Source: CAZQLE01 sp964593905
GTDB taxonomy: Bacteria; Chloroflexota; Anaerolineae; Anaerolineales; Anaerolineaceae
Direction of reading: 5' to 3'
Assembly: GCA_964593905.1 (NCBI GenBank)
Contig: CAZQLE010000029.1
Coordinates: 1 to 25,016, forward strand
DNA length: 25,016 nucleotides
Part shown: positions 7,613 through 15,329 of the stretch, one piece after another
Numbering within the stretch: position 1 is the stretch's first letter
Layout of the letters: the number at the start of each line of letters is the position of its first letter
The notes under the pieces: generated by a model
What the model was told of the DNA's origin: nothing
Databases searched by the model: none
What the model saw: only the letters and a program-made list of their open reading frames with translations
Translations under genes and position numbers: made by a program

Positions 7613-10402
7613 ATGAAAAACGTTCAGAAAACATTGGGCAATCTTATACCGGTCATCCTTGCTACTGCATTTTATGCAGCAGTTTTTTCGCCCCTGCACG
7701 CCCTTATTGGGGATGCCGTCACACTCATTTCGATTTTTCCGGTTGCGATGGCCGGATGGTTCTCGGGCATTCTCGGGGGGCTGTTCTGGAGCGTCTTAAT
7801 TCTATTTCTTAATCTGGGCTTTTTTGGCTATTTTGGATATGCGGTTGATCCGGTCATGTTTATTAAAGAAGGAGCTTCCGGGTTTATTTCGCTGATGGTG
7901 GTGGGGGCCGTTGCTGGATGGGCGCAAACTTCAAAACAGAAGGTCAAGGATGAACTTGCGCAACGGAAATTATCTGAAATAGCCCTTAAAAAGAACGAAC
8001 AAAGATATCGTTCTCAATTTGAGAACATGATCGAAGGAATCGCCATCGACGAAGTCATCTATGAAAATGAAAACCCGATCGATTGGGTCATCCTCGATGT
8101 AAATCCCTCTTACGAAAAGATTCTGGGCATATCCAGAGAGAAAGCAATCGGCCGATTGGCCAGTGAGATATATGGTTCAAAACAGGCCATACAGGGTTTT
8201 CTGACCGAATATGAAGCGGCGATCAAAACAGGAAAGCCAGTCCGGCGCAGCACCCATTCTCTGATCGGAAATCGCGAATTATCTTACACTGTGATTCCCA
8301 TAGGTGAAAAACAGGTCGTTGTTATTTTTACAGATATTACCGAGCAGTTACGGTCTTCTCGGATGGAGAAAGAACAACAAAAGATGTCGGATGCGTTGCG
8401 CAATATTGCATCTGCGCTCAATATGACCATTCACCTGGATGAGGTATTGGATATCATCCTCGATCATATGGAACAGTTTGTTTCATTTGACGCTGCCGAT
8501 ATCATGCTGATCGAAAATGACATGCTCAGGATAGAACGTCACAAGGGGTATTCTGAACGGGGGCTGGCCGACTTTGCCGATCATTTCAGCTTTTCTTTGC
8601 AAGAGATCCCAAGCGCCCTGTGGATGGTTCAAAACTCGCACACCCTCATCATCGCAGACACTTCGCAATCCGATTTATGGGTCTCCATTCCTGCAACCGC
8701 ATGGATAGGGTCTTATATGGGCTTGCCGATCATTGCAAAAGGCAGGATGATCGGAATTTTAAATTTTCTGCACACCCAGAAAAACTTTTTCGAAAACTTC
8801 CCTTATCAACAGTTGCAGCCTTTTGCCGAACAGGTGGCACTGGCGATTGAAAACGCCCGTATTTTTGAAGAAACCCGGAAACGCGCCCAACGTTTGGCGC
8901 TGATTAACCGTGTCGCTTCTCAATTAACCATGCCCGCCGATCTGGTTGAAATTCAACAACTGGCGGTTGATTGCGTCGCCGAGGCGCTTGGGGTGGAAGA
9001 GGCGGGACTGGCTTTGCTGGATTCGGAAAACAACTGCCTGACGCTGGTGGCAGACCACCCCGCACCCGGTAATGTTTCCATAAAAGGCATTGCGATTCCA
9101 CTGGAAAATAATTTATCCATGGATTTTATCCTCGAAAATAAAACCTCGTTTCTATCTACGGATGCGCAAAACGACCCGCGGTTGAGGGCGGTGCGACATA
9201 TTATGATCCGCCAGGGAATCAATTCGATTTTGATCGTCCCGTTGATCATCCGCGGTGAGGTAATTGGCACTATGGGCTGTGATGTTACCAAAGAAGGCCG
9301 GACATTTTCTCTGGAAGAAATTATCCTGGCAGAGACCCTTACCAACCTGGTTGCCGGGCGGATTGAACAGGCCCGATTACTGGCAGGGGAGAAAAAACGG
9401 GCGGCGGAACTATCCATGCTGCACAAGACCACGCTTGCAATCACCCAGCCTTATGAGCTATCCAAACTTCTCCAACACATTGTGGAAAGAGCTGTATGGT
9501 TATTGGATTCATCCGGTGGCATGTTGTATCTAAAATTGCCCGACGAAGAGATGCTCGAATGTAAGGTCAGCTATAAAAATGGGTATGACCCCGTTGGTAC
9601 AAAGCTTCAAATTGGAGAGGGCGCAGCCGGGATTGTAGCCCAGACCGGCCAGCCGCTGATTATCGCCAATTATGGCGCCTGGAGTGAAAAACCTGAGGTC
9701 TTTCGAGTCATTACCGAGCCATTCGGGTTGATATCGGTTCCAGTGATGTGGCAATCGCAGATCAAAGGCGTCATTCAACTTCTTCGTGAGGCCGATATGC
9801 GCCCCTTTGTGGCGGAAGACGCCAATTTGTTATCCTTATTTTCCAGCCAGGTGGCAATTTCACTGGAGAATACCAGGTTGTATCAGGAAGTTCAAAAGCG
9901 TGCGGTGTTGGATCAGTTGACCGGTGTTTTTAACCGGGGCGGGTTCGCTGAAATTGCGAATCGTGAAATTGAGCGCGCACATCGATTTGGTGGTTTATTA
10001 TCATTGCTGTTTCTCGATCTGGACCATTTTAAAAAAGTGAATGACAGTTATGGACATCCAATAGGCGACCTGGTTTTAATCGAGGTGGTCAAACGCTGGA
10101 AGACTGAACTAAGAGCTGTGGATGTCATTGGCAGATATGGCGGGGAAGAATTCGTGGTGTTGCTCCTTGAAGTCAACCTGATGGACGCTGTTTTGATTGC
10201 CGAGCGGTTAAGATCGGTTGTTGTAAATTCGCCGATCCGCTTCATGGCAGAGGAAATTCAGATCACGGTCAGCATTGGCGTTGCTGAATTTCATGAAAGT
10301 ATAAAATCTTTGGACGAATTGATTCAAAATGCGGATCAGGCCGCCTATCAGGCAAAATCTTCCGGCCGCAACTGTGTTGTGCCATTCAAAGTTGCGCATT
10401 AA
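7613..10402 (+). CDS. Membrane diguanylate cyclase with PAS, three GAF domains and GGDEF
   Basis: A 929-residue signalling protein. Residues about 11-105 contain three or four hydrophobic helices resembling KdpD/DUF4118-type sensor membranes. A coiled linker leads to a PAS domain (about 130-245; DWVILDVNPSYEKILGISRE). Three GAF domains follow at about 275-415, 430-595 and 610-760. The C-terminal GGDEF domain (about 765-925) has an intact GGEEF active site (843-847), DxDxFKxxND for metal and nucleotide binding, and an RAVD inhibitory I-site (834-837) exactly five residues before GGEEF. It should therefore make cyclic di-GMP from GTP and be feedback inhibited. ATG 7613 is the first possible start because a TAA lies in frame at 7607, yet no clear Shine-Dalgarno site precedes it. 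The gene stands alone and divergent from the LuxR-type regulator. The sensed signals are unknown. Confidence 0.93.
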   Translation: MKNVQKTLGNLIPVILATAFYAAVFSPLHALIGDAVTLISIFPVAMAGWFSGILGGLFWSVLILFLNLGFFGYFGYAVDPVMFIKEGASGFISLMVVGAVAGWAQTSKQKVKDELAQRKLSEIALKKNEQRYRSQFENMIEGIAIDEVIYENENPIDWVILDVNPSYEKILGISREKAIGRLASEIYGSKQAIQGFLTEYEAAIKTGKPVRRSTHSLIGNRELSYTVIPIGEKQVVVIFTDITEQLRSSRMEKEQQKMSDALRNIASALNMTIHLDEVLDIILDHMEQFVSFDAADIMLIENDMLRIERHKGYSERGLADFADHFSFSLQEIPSALWMVQNSHTLIIADTSQSDLWVSIPATAWIGSYMGLPIIAKGRMIGILNFLHTQKNFFENFPYQQLQPFAEQVALAIENARIFEETRKRAQRLALINRVASQLTMPADLVEIQQLAVDCVAEALGVEEAGLALLDSENNCLTLVADHPAPGNVSIKGIAIPLENNLSMDFILENKTSFLSTDAQNDPRLRAVRHIMIRQGINSILIVPLIIRGEVIGTMGCDVTKEGRTFSLEEIILAETLTNLVAGRIEQARLLAGEKKRAAELSMLHKTTLAITQPYELSKLLQHIVERAVWLLDSSGGMLYLKLPDEEMLECKVSYKNGYDPVGTKLQIGEGAAGIVAQTGQPLIIANYGAWSEKPEVFRVITEPFGLISVPVMWQSQIKGVIQLLREADMRPFVAEDANLLSLFSSQVAISLENTRLYQEVQKRAVLDQLTGVFNRGGFAEIANREIERAHRFGGLLSLLFLDLDHFKKVNDSYGHPIGDLVLIEVVKRWKTELRAVDVIGRYGGEEFVVLLLEVNLMDAVLIAERLRSVVVNSPIRFMAEEIQITVSIGVAEFHESIKSLDELIQNADQAAYQAKSSGRNCVVPFKVAH

Positions 10403-10476
10403 GCAGCAGTAAAAACTGCGCGTGCCCTGCTTTTCAGCAGCAGCCGGGTCTTTGCCATTCTGCTTTCGCCGGATTG

Positions 10477-10797
10477 TTATCCCACAAAAAACAGAAAAAG
10501 ATACAGGGCCAGCATTCCTGCCAGAATGGTCAGGAATATATTGCGGGTGCGCCAGGCGACCAGAATTGCCAGGACCCCGGCGAGCAGGCGCGGGTTTGCC
10601 GGCGATAAAGAAATTTGCCCGTTCTGGAGGAGCATTTCTGGCAGAATGATGGCGCTGAGCACGGCCGGCGGCACAAAGCGCAGGGCGCGCAAAAACAGAT
10701 CGGGGGGCTGCCAGCGGCCAAACAAAGCGATAAATGACAGGCGGATGCCGAAGGTGAGCAGCCCTGCCAGGAGGATGATTAACCAGGTTTCTGCCAT
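10477..10797 (-). CDS. azlD: AzlD family branched-chain amino acid exporter small subunit
   Basis: 106 residues with three or four hydrophobic helices (WLIILLAGLLTFGIRLSFIALF, FVPPAVLSAIILPEML, LLAGVLAILVAWRTRN, FLTILAGMLALYLFLFF). The GIRLSF and RFVPPAVLSAIILPE segments are characteristic of AzlD. Together with AzlC it forms the exporter of branched-chain amino acids and analogues (azaleucine resistance in Bacillus, YgaZH in E. coli). Its start overlaps the end of azlC by 19 bases, so the two are translationally coupled. It converges on the diguanylate cyclase gene with 74 bases between; that gap holds two weak 5-bp hairpins but no clear terminator. Confidence 0.9.
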   Translation of the reverse strand: MAETWLIILLAGLLTFGIRLSFIALFGRWQPPDLFLRALRFVPPAVLSAIILPEMLLQNGQISLSPANPRLLAGVLAILVAWRTRNIFLTILAGMLALYLFLFFVG

Positions 10798-11489
10798 TGA
10801 TACTCACTCCACAGCCCAACGCCAATGCCCACCAGAGCCGCCAGAATCAGGCCGAATTTGTAGGGAAGTTGATAAGCCGCCACAGCCGTGAGGCCCGCCG
10901 AAAGTGCTGCCAGCACCAGCGGGCGGTCTTTCAGGGCCGGAACGACCAGCGCAATAAAGGTCAATGCCAGGGTGAAATCGAGCGACCAGCGGGCCGGAAT
11001 TTGCGCCCCCAGAAAAATCCCCAGCGCAGTGCTGGCCTGCCAGCAGGTCCACAGAGCCAGCCCGGCTGCGAACAGGTACCAGTGCTGCGCGTCCTGCGCG
11101 CCCCGTGATCCCTGTGCTTCGTTCTGCTCAAAGTGGGTAATTCCCACCGCGTAGGCTTCATCGACCAGGGTATAGGCCAGCAGGCCCTTCCAGAGCGGCG
11201 AAAGATGTTTTATATAGGGGGCCAGCGAGGCGCTGTAGAGCGCGTGCCGCAAGTTGATGATGAAAGCCGTGGTGATGATGACCAGCCAGGGGGTTCCGGC
11301 GTCGATCAATTGGACGATCATAAACTGGGAAGAGCCGGCAAATACGATCAGCGACATGGCCTGCGCTGCGTTGGCCGCCAGACCCGCTTTGATTGCCATC
11401 ACGCCGTAGATCATCCCGAAAGGGGCTACGCCGAACAAGATGGGGGAGACATCCTTTACCCCTTTAAGAAATTGAGACCGTTTTGACAT
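10779..11489 (-). CDS. azlC: AzlC family branched-chain amino acid exporter large subunit
   Basis: A 236-residue inner-membrane protein. The hallmark N-terminus is FGVAPFGMIYGVMAIKAGLA, followed by MSLIVFAGSSQFMIVQLIDA, INLRHALYSASLAPY and the motif AYTLVDEAYAVG, all conserved in AzlC/YgaZ. About seven or eight membrane helices are visible. A longer frame opens at 11543, but ATG 11489 (MSKRSQFLKGV) follows a GAGAAA site by about 6 bases and lies 34 bases after a perfect -10 box, so it is the likely start. It forms a two-subunit exporter with AzlD. No Lrp-type regulator (common in B. subtilis azl) is present next to it. Confidence 0.92.
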   Translation of the reverse strand: MSKRSQFLKGVKDVSPILFGVAPFGMIYGVMAIKAGLAANAAQAMSLIVFAGSSQFMIVQLIDAGTPWLVIITTAFIINLRHALYSASLAPYIKHLSPLWKGLLAYTLVDEAYAVGITHFEQNEAQGSRGAQDAQHWYLFAAGLALWTCWQASTALGIFLGAQIPARWSLDFTLALTFIALVVPALKDRPLVLAALSAGLTAVAAYQLPYKFGLILAALVGIGVGLWSEYQWQKPG

Positions 11490-11522
11490 ATTTTTCTCAA
11501 TGCGCAGCGTTTTAATGTCCCT

Positions 11523-11553
11523 ATTATACTGATGGTTGTGCAAAAACAGGCAA
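11523..11553 (-). promoter_or_regulatory. Promoter of azlCD
   Basis: On the minus strand: TTGCCT (-35, 11553-11548), 19-base spacer, TATAAT (-10, 11528-11523). The -10 is a perfect match; the spacer is slightly long. The start codon of azlC lies 34 bases downstream of the -10. Confidence 0.55.
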
Positions 11554-11660
11554 GGTCATCTGGCACAGCACTTTAAAGATACGCTCCTTCGAGATACACA
11601 CACAGAAAAATCTCGCATCGGGTCTTTCCGTCTGGGAAGGGGCGTTTCTGGTGTTCTTAA

Positions 11661-11695
11661 AAAAACCAAACCGTCGGGTTTTTACCCGACGGTTT
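11661..11695 (-). terminator. Rho-independent terminator of the SWIM protein gene
   Basis: A perfect 12-bp inverted repeat, AAACCGTCGGGT (11668-11679) and ACCCGACGGTTT (11684-11695), with a 4-base loop. On the minus strand it is followed by GGTTTTTTT, and it begins about 33 bases after the stop of the SWIM gene. The opposite strand also has a T-rich tail (TTTTTCGTTCTTTTT), so it could work in both directions, though no plus-strand gene ends nearby. Confidence 0.85.
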
Positions 11696-11727
11696 TTCGT
11701 TCTTTTTATGGGTTTTGATTTGTATCT

Positions 11728-11973
11728 CTATTTAATTTCTTCTTCGGCCGGGATCATTCCCTCAAGAATAATCTCGAGCGACATGGTATGACTGCATCGA
11801 CCACGGGTGTGGAAGAAATCACAGTCGCATTTCCATTTACCCCTGTCATAAGAAACCACATGAGCATTGTTGGCGCCGGACACAGTTACTTCAAACGAGC
11901 TGAACTTAAAGCGGGTCCGTTCCTGCGCATAGCGCTTGGCTTTTTCTAACTTGCCAATCATACCGGAGTCCAT
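11728..11973 (-). CDS. Small SWIM zinc-finger protein
   Basis: An 81-residue protein. It contains an N-terminal helix (KLEKAKRYAQE), then strands FSSFEVTVSG and HVVSYDRGKWKC, and ends with the SWIM zinc signature CxCx(n)CxH, seen as CDCDFFHTRGRCSH. The whole protein is little more than the SWIM domain. SWIM domains bind zinc and act in DNA or protein binding, but the partner of these short stand-alone forms is not known to me. A longer frame opens at 12024, but ATG 11973 has AAAGGAGA 7 bases upstream and gives MDSGMIGKLEK, so I chose it. It is a single-gene transcript with its own promoter (12109-12137), a leader of about 130 bases and its own terminator. Confidence 0.88.
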   Translation of the reverse strand: MDSGMIGKLEKAKRYAQERTRFKFSSFEVTVSGANNAHVVSYDRGKWKCDCDFFHTRGRCSHTMSLEIILEGMIPAEEEIK

Positions 11974-11980
11974 TGGCAAT

Positions 11981-11988
11981 TCTCCTTT
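11981..11988 (-). promoter_or_regulatory. Ribosome binding site of the SWIM protein gene
   Basis: AAAGGAGA, 7 bases before ATG 11973. It fixes the start against the longer in-frame GTG/ATG options upstream. Confidence 0.75.
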
Positions 11989-12015
11989 CGATTGAGGGGC
12001 GGAAGATAATAAACA

Positions 12016-12043
12016 CCAAGGCACGCAAACACGCGTGCCCTGG
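12016..12043 (-). promoter_or_regulatory. Stem-loop in the leader of the SWIM gene
   Basis: An inverted repeat GGCACGC (12020-12026) and GCGTGCC (12033-12039) around a 6-base loop. It is extended by three more pairs after one mismatch, giving about 10 pairs. It lies in the long leader between the predicted transcription start (near 12102) and ATG 11973, and a moderately T-rich stretch follows it on the minus strand. It could be an attenuator or simply mRNA structure. Confidence 0.4.
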
Positions 12044-12108
12044 TTAAGGCTGACTCAGTTGTTGAAAAACAAATACTCGCATAGAGGGAGTGGCTCCTAA
12101 GTAATTAT

Positions 12109-12137
12109 ATGATAGGATAATTGGAGTTGAATGTCAA
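12109..12137 (-). promoter_or_regulatory. Promoter of the SWIM protein gene
   Basis: On the minus strand: TTGACA (12137-12132, perfect -35), 17-base spacer, TATCAT (12114-12109, 5 of 6). A second TATAAT overlaps just downstream but at a 22-base spacing, so the first is preferred. Confidence 0.7.
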
Positions 12138-12201
12138 CTTGTATTAACATTACAATTGGTTAGCAGCTTTAAATGGGCCCGGCGGGGCGGCCCCGGTTGA
12201 C

Positions 12202-12231
12202 TTGACAAACCATTTAAGGCAAGGCTATACT
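12202..12231 (+). promoter_or_regulatory. Promoter of the SPFH operon
   Basis: TTGACA (12202-12207, perfect -35), 18-base spacer, TATACT (12226-12231, 5 of 6). The predicted start of transcription is near 12238, about 35 bases before ATG 12274. A GC-rich dyad (CGGGG-CGG-CCCCG) lies immediately upstream of the -35. Confidence 0.75.
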
Positions 12232-12273
12232 GATTCAAGTCTGACCCAGATGTTCACCAAACAAGGGTGATCC

Positions 12274-13941
12274 ATGTATCTGCGTGAAGCCAATGCCCGA
12301 AAAATCAAATTTGCGTTGTGGATGATCCCGCTTGTTTTTATGGCCGGGGGTGTTCTGGCGTTCTGGCGCGCGGTGGGCCGGGTGATCTGGTTGTTTCTTT
12401 CCACGCTGTTGATCTTGATCGGGTTTGAAATCACCCCCGATACTTCAATGGAGACCATCCGTGCGCTGCAGGTGACCGGGTTTAACTGTCTGCTGGGGTT
12501 TGGCCTGGTCTTTTTCATCTGGCTGGGCCGCACGGCTGCACAGGCGCTGCTGCCGGTTGAAAATTTGCGTGAGGGGTTTCGCGCCGGTTGGCATTTGTTG
12601 TTATACATCCTTCGGCTGCACGGTCCGGCGGTTTTTATTCGCGATGGTCAGCAGCACGCTTCGGCGCAAGAGCTAAAACGGCTGGGTCCCGGCGTGGTGG
12701 TGGTTGATTTTAACAGCGCAGTGGTTTTGGAAGAATTAATCCCGCCCCCCAGTGTATTGCGGCCGATTAAAAACCTGTTGATGAACATTCTGATCGCCTT
12801 TGATCTGAGCGATTCGCGCCAGTCTCCGCGTGCGCGGGGAGCGGGAATTATTTTCACCCGCCGGCGGGAGCGGATTCGCGCCGTGGTGGATTTGCGCAAC
12901 CAGTGGCGCATGAAACCAAAGATTTCAGCCTATTCTCGGGATGGGATTGAAGTGGCCGCCAATGTGTGGACCGCGTTTACGATTGGTCAGGATGCGGATG
13001 TGCTGGAAGTGGTTTATGATGGCGCACAGCAGCCTGACCGGCTGCGTGTGGTGACGGTTGAAAGAAGCGGCGGCTCGCGGGTGCGGTTAAATGGGTGGAG
13101 CGATGAACTGGATGAACTGGATCAGCGTGAAATTCATCGCTATGCACGGGTGGCGGCCCGGCTGGGTGAGCTGCGTCTTTTTGCGCCCCAGAATCGACCC
13201 GATACCCAGGTGCCGCGTTTTGACCGCAACCGCGTGTTTTCGGCCGCCATTTCTCAGGCGCGAAATAATGAGAATGAGCTGATTCCATGGACCGATCTGC
13301 CCACACAGTTTGCGGTGGATGTTTTTCGGTCGATGATTTCACAGTCAAATTATGATCAATACTTTGGCCTGGGCGCGCCGGGCTTTCCGCTGCCTGGCTT
13401 TAAGGCCAAGCTGCGCATGGCAGTGCGCAACAACGGGCTGCTGGCCTACCGGGTGATTCGCCACCGGGCAAATATCAACCTCAAGCCAGGGGTTGAATAT
13501 GAAATGACCGATTTGCTGGTGACCAACAGCAAGGAGCTAAAAAATTCAAAGGTGCTACGCGACCGCGGGATTAAGGTGATGGGCGCCGGTTTTGGCGAAC
13601 TGATCCCGGTTTCGGAGCTGGTTCCGCAGCAACGCCTGGATACGTGGAGCGCGACCTGGATGCGCGATACCGAGATTTCGCGTGCTACGGGTGACCTGAA
13701 TGCGTCCCGCATTCGCACCCGTGAACGGGTTCTGGCACAGCGGGATCTTTTCATGGCTTTGAACGAGATTTTGCAGAATTCGGAGTATTCAGAAGAGGTG
13801 ATTGCACTGCGCGTGATGCAGACGCTGGAGCAGGCAGCCTCAGACCCCGATACGCGCAAACTCTTGCCGCCCAACACCCTGGATGTGATGAAGACGGTGA
13901 ACCAGGTGTTGTTGACCGGCGGAGGAGGCGAGCAGGTATGA
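12274..13941 (+). CDS. Membrane SPFH/stomatin-like protein (first of a pair)
   Basis: A 555-residue protein that I cannot name to gene level. Residues 12-51 and 68-88 form two or three membrane helices (KFALWMIPLVFMAGGVLAFW; NCLLGFGLVFFIWLG). A beta-rich SPFH/band-7-like segment follows (about 118-460), where LHGPAVFIRDGQQ, GVVVVDFNSAVVLEE and SAYSRDGIEVAANVWTAFTI match the 'channel-opening strand, then TxDGxxVxVxVxxxFxI' layout. It has insertions compared with ordinary stomatins. The C-terminal 459-545 is charged and helical (RIRTRERVLAQRDLFMALNE), like the coiled region that drives SPFH ring assembly. ATG 12274 has GGGTGAT upstream. Its stop overlaps the next start by 4 bases (ATGA), so the two SPFH proteins are probably made in equal amounts, as with HflK/HflC. 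Membrane scaffolding is inferred from the family. Confidence 0.8.
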   Translation: MYLREANARKIKFALWMIPLVFMAGGVLAFWRAVGRVIWLFLSTLLILIGFEITPDTSMETIRALQVTGFNCLLGFGLVFFIWLGRTAAQALLPVENLREGFRAGWHLLLYILRLHGPAVFIRDGQQHASAQELKRLGPGVVVVDFNSAVVLEELIPPPSVLRPIKNLLMNILIAFDLSDSRQSPRARGAGIIFTRRRERIRAVVDLRNQWRMKPKISAYSRDGIEVAANVWTAFTIGQDADVLEVVYDGAQQPDRLRVVTVERSGGSRVRLNGWSDELDELDQREIHRYARVAARLGELRLFAPQNRPDTQVPRFDRNRVFSAAISQARNNENELIPWTDLPTQFAVDVFRSMISQSNYDQYFGLGAPGFPLPGFKAKLRMAVRNNGLLAYRVIRHRANINLKPGVEYEMTDLLVTNSKELKNSKVLRDRGIKVMGAGFGELIPVSELVPQQRLDTWSATWMRDTEISRATGDLNASRIRTRERVLAQRDLFMALNEILQNSEYSEEVIALRVMQTLEQAASDPDTRKLLPPNTLDVMKTVNQVLLTGGGGEQV

Positions 13942-15329
13942 ACCAGGGTCCGCTCCGACGCTTTTTCGACGGTATTTTTGATGGCATTGAAGGGCTGTTT
14001 AATTCGCTTTTCCGCCCCAGTAACAGTGCTTCGTCATTGCAGGAAATTCGCGAACGATTGGACAGCCAGATCAGCGCCCGCCCGGCCGATACACAGGATC
14101 TGTTTGGCCTGCTGCGCCTGATGTTGTTTTTCTTCATTCTGGTGCTATTTTCGGTGTTGGGCGGAACGCTGTTTGAGAATGTGGATGCCAACGGCATTGC
14201 GCTGAATTTAAAGATGACCAATTTCTTCTTTAGGCCGGTGCCGATGTGGTTGTTGAGCCGGGCCATTTTCATCCTTCATCCGCTCAACGCGCGCTATATG
14301 TTGATGCCGTTGGCGGCCAGCCTGGCGGTGATCATTGGCGGCGGTTATTATGTGGCCGATATCTATCACCTGCCCAACCCGCGCCTGGGAATGCGCTATG
14401 TGTTGGCCTCTTTGTTTGGGGCCAGTCTGCCCACGCTGGAAGTGGATGGCGGGGCGATGGTGTTGAAAGGCGGCGAGATTAACCTGATTGACGCGGTTGG
14501 CGGTCCGGGGTATGTCATCATCCAACCGGGGAATGCAGTCTTGTTCCGCAATTTGCGCCGGCCGTCCATTGCATCGGTGACCTCCAGTTATTTTGTTTCG
14601 CCCTTTGAAATGGTGGGACAGATTGCCAATCTGGACGATCAACACGGTTTTGTGCCCGAAGTGACCTCGGTGACCAAAGACGGCATTCGCGTGATTCTGC
14701 GGGATATCAATTTCCGTTTTCGCATCCTGCCCGAAGAGCGCAACCAGCAGGTGGTGCAGCGTTCGCTGGAGACCCCCTTCCCATTTTCACAGGAGGCCAT
14801 GCAGGCAATGGCCTATAATTTGCAGGTGATGGAAAACGGGCTGGACCCCTGGCGCAGCGCGGTGCAGCGTTCGGTGGTGGGCACCATTTCAGACTTTGTG
14901 AACACGATTGTGCTGGATGATCTGACGGCGCCCCGCCAGAATGGGCTGGACCCCCGGGGGCTGATTCATGATACGCTTTCGGTGACCAGCCGCCGCAACC
15001 TGCGCAATGTGGGCGCTGAACTGATCTGGGTCGATATCGGTCATTTTGACATCGTGCCCCCCGAGGTGGATTTGAAGCGCACCGAATACTGGTCGATGAA
15101 CTGGCAGAACCAGTCTTCGGCGCTGCGCGCCGAAGGCGAAGCCCGCGCGGCTGCATATGCCGACCTGGCCCGTGCCGAAGCCCAGGCAGAGATGATTCGC
15201 AGCATTGTCGAGGCTTTGCAACTTGCCAACCCGGCCGGCCCGCAATCTGCCCAGGTGCGGCGGTTGATTCTTACCAGCACCGCCGGCGTTCTGGACGCGC
15301 TGCGCAATCGTGGAGAGCGAAAATCATGA
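13938..15329 (+). CDS. Membrane SPFH/stomatin-like protein (second of a pair)
   Basis: 463 residues. An N-terminal cytosolic stretch (1-52) precedes two or three membrane helices (about 55-77, 102-116, 119-143). The SPFH domain spans about 165-380: GPGYVIIQPGNAVLFRN, then TSVTKDGIRVILRDINFRFRI, the classic 'T-KDGI-V-V---F-I' strand. The block GAELIWVDIGHFDIVPPEVD (359-378) is typical of stomatin/prohibitin ends. An Ala/Glu-rich helix (EGEARAAAYADLARAEAQAE, 400-419) matches the flotillin/prohibitin oligomerisation helix. The SPFH assignment is stronger here than for the upstream gene. It overlaps its neighbours on both sides by 4 bases (ATGA at 13938 and 15326), showing translational coupling in one operon. 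Confidence 0.87.
   Translation: MNQGPLRRFFDGIFDGIEGLFNSLFRPSNSASSLQEIRERLDSQISARPADTQDLFGLLRLMLFFFILVLFSVLGGTLFENVDANGIALNLKMTNFFFRPVPMWLLSRAIFILHPLNARYMLMPLAASLAVIIGGGYYVADIYHLPNPRLGMRYVLASLFGASLPTLEVDGGAMVLKGGEINLIDAVGGPGYVIIQPGNAVLFRNLRRPSIASVTSSYFVSPFEMVGQIANLDDQHGFVPEVTSVTKDGIRVILRDINFRFRILPEERNQQVVQRSLETPFPFSQEAMQAMAYNLQVMENGLDPWRSAVQRSVVGTISDFVNTIVLDDLTAPRQNGLDPRGLIHDTLSVTSRRNLRNVGAELIWVDIGHFDIVPPEVDLKRTEYWSMNWQNQSSALRAEGEARAAAYADLARAEAQAEMIRSIVEALQLANPAGPQSAQVRRLILTSTAGVLDALRNRGERKS

Noticed and set aside
10405..10440. Two 5-bp hairpins (GCAGT-AAAA-ACTGC and CTGCT-TTTC-AGCAG) as a terminator between the cyclase and azlD
   Set aside because: The stems are short and neither has a T-run, so a terminator cannot be supported.
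10208..10825. 205-codon minus-strand open frame
   Set aside because: It overlaps the clear azlD gene and the end of the diguanylate cyclase gene in other frames, and its product has no recognisable family.
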